A DNA stretch of 64,000 bases from Tropicibacter naphthalenivorans (GTDB lineage: Bacteria; Pseudomonadota; Alphaproteobacteria; Rhodobacterales; Rhodobacteraceae). The translations under genes were made by a program, and so were the position numbers. Below the pieces are notes generated by a model. It was not told the origin of the DNA. It did no database searches and was given only the letters and a program-made list of their open reading frames with translations. Positions 30,444-37,951 of this stretch are shown here, one piece after another. Position 1 is the first letter of the stretch. The number at the start of each line of letters is the position of its first letter. The stretch spans positions 558,001 to 622,000 of the forward strand of contig NZ_FWXX01000001.1 of NCBI RefSeq assembly GCF_900176475.1, written 5' to 3'.

Positions 30444-31148
30444 ATGGCGCGCATCCTTCTGGTGCATGGGGCCGCCCACGGCGCGTGGTGCTGGCGCGAC
30501 ACGATCCCGGCGCTGGCCGCGCTGGGGCATGAGGTGCGCGCCATCGACTTGCCCTCGCACGGGCAGGACCAAACCCCGGTAGAGGACGTGACGCTCGACC
30601 TCTACGCCCAAGCGATCCTTGATGCGCTGGACGCCCCAACGGTGCTGGTGGGCCACTCGATGGGGGGCTACCCGATCACCCGCGCCGCCGAGATCGACAA
30701 CAGCAACATCACCCACCTCGCCTACCTGTGCGCCTATACGCCTTGGCCCGACCTGACCCTGTCGCAGATGCGCCACCAAGCGCCTAGCCAGCCGCTACTG
30801 CCCGCCATTCGCCGCGACGGGCCGGTCTTTACCTTTGACCCGGACATGGCGCCCGATCTGTTCTACCACGATTGCACGCCCGAACAGGTGGCCTTTGCCC
30901 TTGCCAATGTCTGCCCGCAGGCCGTTGCGCCTTCGGAAACCACCGTCGCGCTGACCGCCGCGTCCCAAGACCTGCCGCGCGGCTACATCGTCTGCGCGCA
31001 GGACGGGGCCATCCCGCCAAACTTCCAGCGCACCATGGCTGAACGGTTCGACCCCGATCACGTCTACGAGCTGCAAACCTCGCACTCCCCCTTTTTCTCT
31101 GCGCCGCAGGAGCTGGCGCAGATCATCGACAGGATAAGCAAAACCTAA
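30444..31148 (+). CDS. Alpha/beta-hydrolase (esterase/hydroxynitrile-lyase-like)
   Basis: The 234-residue product starts ARILLVHGAAHGAWCWRDTI and has the nucleophile elbow VGHSMGGYP and the late histidine in LQTSHSPFFSAPQ, which place it in the plant methylesterase/hydroxynitrile lyase-like branch of alpha/beta-hydrolases. The gene is 5 bases after pcaD and its stop overlaps the pcaB start (TAATG), so it is a true operon member. Its role in aromatic breakdown is unknown; ester hydrolysis of an aromatic precursor is a reasonable guess. Confidence 0.82.
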   Translation: MARILLVHGAAHGAWCWRDTIPALAALGHEVRAIDLPSHGQDQTPVEDVTLDLYAQAILDALDAPTVLVGHSMGGYPITRAAEIDNSNITHLAYLCAYTPWPDLTLSQMRHQAPSQPLLPAIRRDGPVFTFDPDMAPDLFYHDCTPEQVAFALANVCPQAVAPSETTVALTAASQDLPRGYIVCAQDGAIPPNFQRTMAERFDPDHVYELQTSHSPFFSAPQELAQIIDRISKT

Positions 31149-32473
31149 TGCCCGCAACGCCCTTTGATTCCGCCCATCTGACCCAGCTTTTCGCCACCGG
31201 CGACACCGCGCGGCTGTTCTCGGACACCGCCGAAATCCGCGCGATGATGATGATCGAAGGCGCGCTGGCGCAGGTGCAGGCCGCCCATGGCGTGATCCCC
31301 GAGACCGCCGCCAAGGCGATCCACCGCGCCGGGTTGGAAATCCAGATCGACCCCAGCGGGCTGGCCGAGGCGACGGGGCAGAACGGCGTCAGCACGCCCG
31401 CGCTGGTCGCCGCCTTTCGCAAGGAAATGCAGGCGCCCGAGCACGCGCAATACCTGCATTGGGGCGCCACCAGCCAGGACATTCAGGACACCGCGCTGAT
31501 GCTGCGCCTGCGTCAGGTCATCGCCCAGCAGGAAACCCGGCTTAAGGCGATCCTCGGCGGTCTGGCATCGCTCGCCGAAGAGCACGCCGACACGCCCATG
31601 GCCGCGCGCACCTATGGCCAGCACGCGACCCCGTCCAGCTTTGGCGCGCAGGTCGCGCAATGGGGTCATCCCCTGCTGCGGGCGCTGAACGACGCAGCCA
31701 GCGTGCGCGAAAACCTCTGGGTGTCGCTGTCCGGCGCTGCGGGCACCGGGTCCGCGCTTGGGCCCGATCCGGCGGCGATCCGCGCTGGCTTGGCCGAAAA
31801 ACTGGCGCTGAGCGATCCCGGCCGCAGCTGGCACACCGACCGCGCGCCGGTCTTGGCGATCCTTGGCTGGCTGGTGCAGATGACGCTGGCGACCGGCAAA
31901 ATGGGCGAAGACCTGATCCTCGCCACCCAGTCGGGCATCGGCGAAGTCATCCTTGGCGGCACAGGCGCGTCCTCGACCATGCCGCAAAAGCAAAACCCGG
32001 TGGGGCCGTCGGCCTTGGTCGCGCTTGGCCACCACGTCCAAGGGCTGTTCGCCACGCTCCAAGGCGCGGCCCTGCACCGCCAGCAGCGCGACGGCGCGGC
32101 GTGGTTCACCGAGTGGCTGACCCTGCCGCAACTGGTCCTGTCCTCTGCCGCCGCCCTGACCCACGCCGAGACCCTCGCCACCAGCCTGCGCCCCAACCCC
32201 GCCGCCATGCAGACGACGCTGGACAGCACCGGCGGGCTGCTCATGGCCGAGGCGCTGACCTTTGAGCTCGCCAAGACCATTCCGCGCCCCGACGCGCAGG
32301 CTTCGGTCAAGACGCTCTGCGCGCAGGCCCGCGACACCGGCACCCCCTTGGCGGACATCGCCCGCGCGGCGCACCCGGACCTGCCCGGCGATTTCTTTGA
32401 CACCGCCCGCAGCATGGGGGCCGCCCCGTCCGAGGCGCGCACCTTTGCCGCCGCCGTGCGTGCCGTGATCTGA
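31148..32473 (+). CDS. pcaB: 3-carboxy-cis,cis-muconate cycloisomerase
   Basis: The 441-residue product belongs to the fumarase/aspartase superfamily and cyclises 3-carboxymuconate to 4-carboxymuconolactone in protocatechuate breakdown. The superfamily signature is GASSTMPQKQNPVGPS (about residues 278-293), with TYGQHATPSSFG and HWGATSQDIQDTAL upstream. Alphaproteobacterial PcaB is of this length. It overlaps the preceding hydrolase by one base and is followed one base later by an MFS gene, all in one transcript. Confidence 0.92.
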   Translation: MPATPFDSAHLTQLFATGDTARLFSDTAEIRAMMMIEGALAQVQAAHGVIPETAAKAIHRAGLEIQIDPSGLAEATGQNGVSTPALVAAFRKEMQAPEHAQYLHWGATSQDIQDTALMLRLRQVIAQQETRLKAILGGLASLAEEHADTPMAARTYGQHATPSSFGAQVAQWGHPLLRALNDAASVRENLWVSLSGAAGTGSALGPDPAAIRAGLAEKLALSDPGRSWHTDRAPVLAILGWLVQMTLATGKMGEDLILATQSGIGEVILGGTGASSTMPQKQNPVGPSALVALGHHVQGLFATLQGAALHRQQRDGAAWFTEWLTLPQLVLSSAAALTHAETLATSLRPNPAAMQTTLDSTGGLLMAEALTFELAKTIPRPDAQASVKTLCAQARDTGTPLADIARAAHPDLPGDFFDTARSMGAAPSEARTFAAAVRAVI

Positions 32474-32474
32474 C

Positions 32475-33677
32475 ATGCGCTTGCCGGTGATCTTCCTGAT
32501 GATGACCGTGGCCATCGACGCCATGGGCATCGGGTTGATCATCCCCGTCATGCCCGACCTGATCCAAGAGGTCTCGGGCGGGGGGCTGTCCACCGCGGCG
32601 CTTTGGGGCGGCGTTCTGGCGACCATCTTTGCGGTGATGCAGTTCCTCTGCGCGCCCTTTCTGGGCCATCTCAGCGACATCTACGGACGCCGCCCGGTGC
32701 TGCTGATCACGCTGGCGGTGGTGGTCGTGGACTACATGGTGATGGGCTTGGCGGGAACGCTGGCCTTGCTGGTGATCGCAAGGGCTTTGGGGGGCGCGGC
32801 CACGGCGACGCAATCCACTGCCTCGGCGGCCATGGCGGACCTGCACCCGCCCGACCAGCGCGCGCATGGGTTCGGGCTGATCGGCGCGGCCTTTGGCCTT
32901 GGGTTCGTGATCGGGCCTCTGTTCGGTGGCCTTCTGGCCGAGCTTGGCACCCGCGCGCCGTTCTGGGCCGCTGCGGGCCTGTGCGCGCTGAACTGGTTGC
33001 TGGGCCTGCTGGTGTTCCCCGAAACGGTCACCGAAAAGACGCGCGCTTTCAGCCTTTCGCGCGCCAATCCGTTCGGGGCCTTCTACGCTCTGTCCAAGCT
33101 GCCCGGCCTGACGCAAAGCCTGCTGACCATCTTTCTCTACCACCTGTCCTTCGCGGTCTACCCGCTGGTCTGGGCCTACTTTGGCACCGCGCGGTTCGGC
33201 TGGACCCCCGGCCTGATCGGGGTGTCGCTGGGCGTTTTCGGCGTGTCCATGGCGGTGGTGCAGGCGGGCCTGATCCGCCTGTTGATCCGCCGCATGGGAG
33301 AAGCAGGCACCGCGCTGTTCGGCCTGATCTTTCTGGCCATCGCCTTCACCGCCACGGCCTTTGTCCCCACCGGAGCCATTGCGCTGGCCTTGATCCCGCT
33401 GGCGGCCTTGGGCGGCACCTTTGGCCCGGCCGTTTCGGCCATGCTCAGCCAGCGCATCGGGGCGAAGCGCCAAGGCGAACTCCAAGGCGTGCTCTCGGCC
33501 ACCGCCGCCGTCGCCATGATCGTCGCACCGCTGCTGATGACCACCACTTTCGCGTGGTTCACCGCCCCCGAGCGCGCCGCGCCCTTTGCCGGCGCGCCTT
33601 TTGTGCTGGCGCTGGGGCTGACGCTGATCGCGCTGGCGCTGTTCCTGACGCGCCCCGACCGCGCCGCCACGTCATAG
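32475..33677 (+). CDS. MFS transporter, TetA/tetracycline-resistance-like group
   Basis: The 400-residue protein has twelve membrane segments. Motif A between helices 2 and 3 reads GHLSDIYGRRPVLL, helix 1 has DAMGIGLIIPVMPDLI, and helix 5 has GAAFGLGFVIGPLFGGLL, all as in TetA-type drug-H+ antiporters. Real tetracycline resistance should not be assumed; within a pca operon it may import or export an aromatic acid. Start and pcaB stop are separated by one base. Confidence 0.82.
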   Translation: MRLPVIFLMMTVAIDAMGIGLIIPVMPDLIQEVSGGGLSTAALWGGVLATIFAVMQFLCAPFLGHLSDIYGRRPVLLITLAVVVVDYMVMGLAGTLALLVIARALGGAATATQSTASAAMADLHPPDQRAHGFGLIGAAFGLGFVIGPLFGGLLAELGTRAPFWAAAGLCALNWLLGLLVFPETVTEKTRAFSLSRANPFGAFYALSKLPGLTQSLLTIFLYHLSFAVYPLVWAYFGTARFGWTPGLIGVSLGVFGVSMAVVQAGLIRLLIRRMGEAGTALFGLIFLAIAFTATAFVPTGAIALALIPLAALGGTFGPAVSAMLSQRIGAKRQGELQGVLSATAAVAMIVAPLLMTTTFAWFTAPERAAPFAGAPFVLALGLTLIALALFLTRPDRAATS

Positions 33678-33740
33678 CGCATTAACGCTTGCGCCAACGC
33701 CGCCCCCTGTCGCAGGCTTTCCCCAAAGAGGGAGAGGCTT

Positions 33741-34826
33741 ATGACGAAAATCCGCGCCGCGGTCTGCACCGCCTTTAACGCACCGCTGACCATCGAGCCC
33801 CTCAATTTGCGCGATCCCATCGGCGGCGAGGTCGAAGTCACGCTCGAAGCGGTCGCGATCTGCCATTCCGACATCTCTTACGCCGAAGGCGCGTGGGGCG
33901 GCGATCTGCCCGCCGTTTACGGCCACGAAGCCGCGGGCCGCATCACCAAGCTTGGCCCCTCGGTCACTGGGTTCCAACAGGGCCAGCGCGTGGTCGTCAC
34001 CCTCATCAAGGCCTGCGGCACCTGCGGCAACTGCTGCACCGGCAAGCCGACGATCTGCGAAAATCAGGCGGGCGGGGCATCTCCCCTGACCCGCGAAGAC
34101 GGCACCCCGGTTATCAAATCCATGAACTGCGCCGCGTTTGCCGAAAAGGTCGTGGTCGACCAGACCCAGATCGTCGCCATGCCGGACGACATGCCGCCCG
34201 AAAGCATCTGCCTGCTCGCCTGCGGCGTCATCACCGGCATCGGCGCGGTCATCAACGCGGGCAAGCTGCGCCCGGGCGAGGACGTGGTGGTCATCGGCGC
34301 GGGCGGCGTAGGTCTCAACGCGATCCAAGGCGCGCGGATCGCCGGGGCGCGCCGGGTGGTCGCCGTGGACATGACCGAGGAAAAGCTGCAAATCGCCAAG
34401 GCGTTTGGCGCGACGGACGGCATCCTTGCCACCGGCAAAGCGCCTTGGGCCGAGACGTTCAAGACCCTCGGGCGCGGGGCCGATCTGGTGGCGGTGACGG
34501 TCGGAGCGATCCCCGCCTACGAGCAATCCCTTCGCTACATGGGCTGGGGCGGGCGCATGGTCATGGTCGGGATGCCTCACAGCGGTGCCATGGCGCAATA
34601 CGAACCGGTTGTCCCCGCCTTCATGGGCCAGGCCATGATCGGCTCAAAGATGGGCGACGTGGTGATCCAGCGCGACATTCCGTGGATGGCCGACCTGTAT
34701 CGCCAAGGCCGTCTCAAGCTGGATGAGCTGGTCTCCGGCCGCTGGCGCCTCGACCAGATCAACGAAGCCATTGCCGATACCAAGACCGGCGGGGCCAAGC
34801 GCAACGTCATCCTGTTCGACAGCTAA
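33741..34826 (+). CDS. Zinc-dependent alcohol dehydrogenase
   Basis: The 361-residue MDR-type dehydrogenase has catalytic zinc ligands in AICHSDIS (Cys) and YGHEAAG (His-Glu), a structural zinc lobe CGTCGNCCTGKPTIC, and a Rossmann motif VVVIGAGGVGLNAIQ. It looks like class III-type alcohol/formaldehyde dehydrogenases but lacks their glutathione-binding markers, and the substrate is unknown. GGGAGAGG precedes the ATG. The next gene, an enolase-superfamily enzyme, starts 12 bases later and probably shares the transcript. Confidence 0.88.
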   Translation: MTKIRAAVCTAFNAPLTIEPLNLRDPIGGEVEVTLEAVAICHSDISYAEGAWGGDLPAVYGHEAAGRITKLGPSVTGFQQGQRVVVTLIKACGTCGNCCTGKPTICENQAGGASPLTREDGTPVIKSMNCAAFAEKVVVDQTQIVAMPDDMPPESICLLACGVITGIGAVINAGKLRPGEDVVVIGAGGVGLNAIQGARIAGARRVVAVDMTEEKLQIAKAFGATDGILATGKAPWAETFKTLGRGADLVAVTVGAIPAYEQSLRYMGWGGRMVMVGMPHSGAMAQYEPVVPAFMGQAMIGSKMGDVVIQRDIPWMADLYRQGRLKLDELVSGRWRLDQINEAIADTKTGGAKRNVILFDS

Positions 34827-34838
34827 GCCGGGCGCGCC

Positions 34839-36071
34839 ATGAAACTGCAAGACCTCGACATCATCGTCACCGCGCCCCCGGCTCCGGGCTGGGGCGGGCG
34901 CTATTGGATCCTGGTCAAACTCACCACCGCCTGCGGGATCACCGGTTGGGGCGAATGTTACGCCTCGACCATCGGGCCGGACGCGATGCAGGCCGTGATC
35001 CGCGACGTCTTTGCCCGCTACTTTGAGGGCGAGAGCCCCGAGAACATCGAACGCCTCTTTCGCCGGACCTATTCCTCGGGGTTCACCCAGCGCCCGGACT
35101 TGACGGTGATGGGGGCGTTTTCCGGCCTCGAAATCGCCTGTTGGGACATCTTGGGCAAGGCGCGGGACCGCCCGGTCTGGGCCTTGCTGGGCGGGATGAT
35201 GAACGAGCGCGTGCGCGCCTATACCTACCTTTACCCGATGCCGCAGCACCCCTTGCCCGACTTTTGGGTGTCGCCCGAGATGGCCGCCGAAGCGGCGCTG
35301 GATTGCGTGGGCCAAGGCTATACGGCGGTGAAATTCGATCCCGCCGGCCCTTATACCATGCGAGGCGGGCATCAACCCGCCATGTCCGACATCACCCTGT
35401 CCGCTGCCTTTTGCCAAGCCATCCGCGAGGCTGTCGGCCCCCGCGCCGACCTGCTCTTTGGCACGCATGGCCAGTTCACCCCCGGCGGCGCAATCCGGCT
35501 GGCGCAGGCCATTGCGCCCTACAACCCCCTGTGGTTCGAAGAGCCGATCCCGCCCGACAACCCGCTGGATTTTGCGCAGGTGGCCGCGGCCTGTCCGATC
35601 CCCATCGCCACCGGCGAGCGCCTGACCACCCGCGCCGAGTTTGCCACGCTCTTGCGCACTGGCGGCGCGTCGATCCTGCAACCGGCCTTGGGGCGCGCGG
35701 GCGGCCTGTGGGAGGCCCGCAAGATCGCCGCCTTGGCCGAAAGCTTTGGCGCGCAGATCGCACCGCACCTGTACGCCGGTCCCATCGAATGGGCCGCCAA
35801 TATCCAGCTGGCAGTGACGATCCCCAACCTGCTCATGGCCGAAACCATCGAAACGCCCTACCACGACGCGCTGATCAAGGGCAGCATCCGCGTGGAAAAC
35901 GGCTTTGTCCCCGCGCCCAGCGCCCCCGGTCTGGGGATCGAGGTCGATGAGGCGCTCGCCCGCGCGCATCCCTACACCGGTGAAGGGCTGCACCTGCAAA
36001 TGCAGGACGCCCCCTGCGATTATCAAAATGGCAACGTCTTTGCCGGGGGTGCGCCGGTTTTGCAGAGTTAA
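34839..36071 (+). CDS. Mandelate racemase/muconate lactonizing enzyme family protein
   Basis: The 410-residue enolase-superfamily product has an N-terminal capping domain (ITGWGECYAS) and a barrel with the lysine in TAVKFDPAGPY, metal-binding carboxylates in LFGTHGQFT-WFEEPIPP-TGERLTTR, and IAPHLYAGP (His) at the end of the barrel. This resembles galactonate dehydratase or D-galactarolactone cycloisomerase type enzymes acting on acid sugars. The unusual His in FGTHGQF, where Asp is common, argues against a confident substrate. It follows an alcohol dehydrogenase. Confidence 0.8.
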   Translation: MKLQDLDIIVTAPPAPGWGGRYWILVKLTTACGITGWGECYASTIGPDAMQAVIRDVFARYFEGESPENIERLFRRTYSSGFTQRPDLTVMGAFSGLEIACWDILGKARDRPVWALLGGMMNERVRAYTYLYPMPQHPLPDFWVSPEMAAEAALDCVGQGYTAVKFDPAGPYTMRGGHQPAMSDITLSAAFCQAIREAVGPRADLLFGTHGQFTPGGAIRLAQAIAPYNPLWFEEPIPPDNPLDFAQVAAACPIPIATGERLTTRAEFATLLRTGGASILQPALGRAGGLWEARKIAALAESFGAQIAPHLYAGPIEWAANIQLAVTIPNLLMAETIETPYHDALIKGSIRVENGFVPAPSAPGLGIEVDEALARAHPYTGEGLHLQMQDAPCDYQNGNVFAGGAPVLQS

Positions 36072-36116
36072 GCTCGCATTTCCCTAGCGGCACCGCTATA
36101 TAACCTGTCAAACAGC

Positions 36117-36126
36117 CGAAATTTCG
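36117..36126. promoter_or_regulatory. Palindrome before the ArsR-type gene
   Basis: CGAAATTTCG is a perfect 10-base palindrome 14 bases before the ATG of the ArsR/SqrR-like regulator. Autoregulation is common in this family; the assignment as its operator is inference. Confidence 0.35.
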
Positions 36127-36140
36127 CTAGATGGTATGTC

Positions 36141-36479
36141 ATGGACACGACGACGCAGCAGCCCCCCGCCCCGCCTGATGAAATGGCCACCAACGCGCAG
36201 AACGCTGCGGCGTTCCTCAAGACGCTCGCGCATGAAGGCCGTCTGATGATCCTGTGCCACCTTGGCGGCGGGGAAAAGTCGGTGGGCGAGCTTGAGGCAC
36301 TGCTGAACATTCGTCAGGCCGCCGTCAGCCAGATGCTGGCCCGCCTGCGCGAAGAAGGCTTGGTCGTGACCCGCCGCGAAGGCAAGACGATTTACTACTC
36401 GCTGGCCAACGAGAACACGAGCCGGGTGATCGGCCTGCTGTACGAGATGTTCTGCGCTGGCCCCGACGGTGCGTGCTAA
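36141..36479 (+). CDS. ArsR-family regulator, SqrR/BigR-like (persulfide-sensing type)
   Basis: The 112-residue winged-helix protein has the HTH in VGELEALLNIRQAAVSQMLA and wing RREGKTIYYSL. It lacks the metal motif ELCVCDL of ArsR/SmtB sensors. Two cysteines at residues 39 (MILCHL) and 105 (EMFCAG) are spaced 66 apart, which matches the dithiol pair (Cys41/Cys107) I recall for SqrR of Rhodobacter capsulatus, which forms a tetrasulfide with reactive sulfur. A third Cys is the last residue. It overlaps the amidase start by 11 bases; no sulfide genes are adjacent. Confidence 0.75.
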   Translation: MDTTTQQPPAPPDEMATNAQNAAAFLKTLAHEGRLMILCHLGGGEKSVGELEALLNIRQAAVSQMLARLREEGLVVTRREGKTIYYSLANENTSRVIGLLYEMFCAGPDGAC

Positions 36480-37887
36480 GGGCTTTTCCGGCCCAGACCT
36501 GTGCGGATTGTCCGCCCGCGAGGCTGTGCGCCTGCTGCAAAAGGGCGAGGTGACGTCGAGCGACCTGGTAGAGGCCAGTCTGACCCGGATCGAACAGACC
36601 TCTGGCGCGATCAACGCCATGGTCACCATTTGCCCCGAGCGCGCTATGACATCGGCGCGAGAGGCGGATGCGCAGAGCCTCTTGGCTGGATTGCCCATCG
36701 GCATCAAGGACTTGACCCCGGTTGCAGGGGTGCGCAGCACCTTTGGCACACCCGGTCTGTCCGAACACATCCCGACGGCCTCCGATCCTTTGGTCTTGCG
36801 ATTAGAGGCGCGCGGCGCGGTCGTCATGGGCAAGACCAACACGCCGGAAATGGGCGCAGGGGCGAACACCTTCAACCCGATCTTTGGCGCGACCCGCAAC
36901 CCGTGGGACACGCGCCTGAACGCGGGCGGCTCTTCGGGCGGCGCGGCAGCAGGCTTGGCAGCGGGCGAGGTCTGGCTGAGCCAAGGCTCGGACTTGGGCG
37001 GCTCCCTACGCACCCCGGCCAGCTTTTGCGGCATCGTCGGCTTGCGCCCCTCACCGGGGGTGGCGGGCGGTGGGCACCCGGTCTTGAACATGGGCACCAT
37101 GCCGGTGGACGGGCCAATGGCGCGCGACGTGGCCGACTGCGCGCTGTTCCTGGACGCGATGGCAGGGTTCGACCCGATCTGGCCGGTGTCCACCCCCGCG
37201 CCTGCGGACAGCTATCTGGCGCAGACTTTGCGCGACCCCGGACGGGTGCGCATCGCCTATTCCCCGGACCTGAACGGGCTGGCCCCGGTGACGGGTGAGA
37301 TGGCGCAGGTGCTGGAAGCGGCTCTGGCGCGGGTCCAGGGCGGCGCCGTGAGCGTCGACGAGGTCCAGCCCAAACTGCCCGATATCGAGGCGGCCTTTCG
37401 CGTGCACCGCGCCATGGATATGTGGACCATGTACCGCCACACGCCCGAGCGCATCCGCAGCCAGTACAAACCGACCCTGCGCCAGAACATCGAAGAGGGC
37501 CGCGAGTTGACCGTGGACCAGATCGGCGACGCACAGATTGCCCGCGGACGGGCCTATGACGTGATGCGCGCGCTGCTGAGCGATTTTGACGTGCTGGCCT
37601 GCCCGGTGACGGGGATTGCGCCTTTGCCGGTCGAGGTCGAATACCCGACCGAAGTCGCTGGCGAGCCATGCAAAGACTACCTCGACTGGCTGCGCTTTGC
37701 CTTTCTGGCGACGCTCTGCGGTCTGCCTGCGCTGTCGCTGCCGGTGGGTTTCACGCCGGCTGGCCTGCCTGTGGGGATGCAACTGATCGGCCGCCCGCGC
37801 GGTGAAGGCCGCCTGCTGCAAGTGGCCCGCGTGCTGGAAGAGCGGCTGGGCGTTGGGGCGCGCCCCATCGACCCGGTGATCCGCTAA
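36469..37887 (+). CDS. Amidase (amidase signature family)
   Basis: The 472-residue product has the Ser-cisSer-Lys triad of the amidase signature family: Lys80 (PIGIKDL), Ser155 (AGGSSGGAA) and Ser179 (GSDLGGSLRTPA), with the usual spacing. It could hydrolyse a range of amides; the GatA function is unlikely because gatB and gatC are absent and the C-terminus is of the general amidase type. The start is GTG at 36469, inside the end of the ArsR gene, so translation is coupled. A double-hairpin element lies just past its stop. Confidence 0.88.
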   Translation: MRAKGFSGPDLCGLSAREAVRLLQKGEVTSSDLVEASLTRIEQTSGAINAMVTICPERAMTSAREADAQSLLAGLPIGIKDLTPVAGVRSTFGTPGLSEHIPTASDPLVLRLEARGAVVMGKTNTPEMGAGANTFNPIFGATRNPWDTRLNAGGSSGGAAAGLAAGEVWLSQGSDLGGSLRTPASFCGIVGLRPSPGVAGGGHPVLNMGTMPVDGPMARDVADCALFLDAMAGFDPIWPVSTPAPADSYLAQTLRDPGRVRIAYSPDLNGLAPVTGEMAQVLEAALARVQGGAVSVDEVQPKLPDIEAAFRVHRAMDMWTMYRHTPERIRSQYKPTLRQNIEEGRELTVDQIGDAQIARGRAYDVMRALLSDFDVLACPVTGIAPLPVEVEYPTEVAGEPCKDYLDWLRFAFLATLCGLPALSLPVGFTPAGLPVGMQLIGRPRGEGRLLQVARVLEERLGVGARPIDPVIR

Positions 37888-37897
37888 ACCCGCGCGC

Positions 37898-37948
37898 GGC
37901 CCAAATCTTTTTCAAAAGATTTGCAAATTCCTTCAAAGGAATTTGGCC
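37898..37948. terminator. Double-hairpin bidirectional terminator
   Basis: Two adjacent perfect palindromes lie between convergent genes: CAAATCTTTT-TC-AAAAGATTTG (37902-37923) and CAAATTCCTT-CA-AAGGAATTTG (37924-37945). GGCC at each end allows an outer stem GCGGCC/GGCCGC enclosing both. Each hairpin has T or A runs, so it can stop transcription from either side. Confidence 0.7.
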
Positions 37949-37951
37949 GCG

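Noticed and set aside
32475-33677. Tetracycline resistance gene
   Set aside because: The sequence is only TetA-like in its general MFS motifs, and the operon context is aromatic catabolism; a resistance call is not supported.
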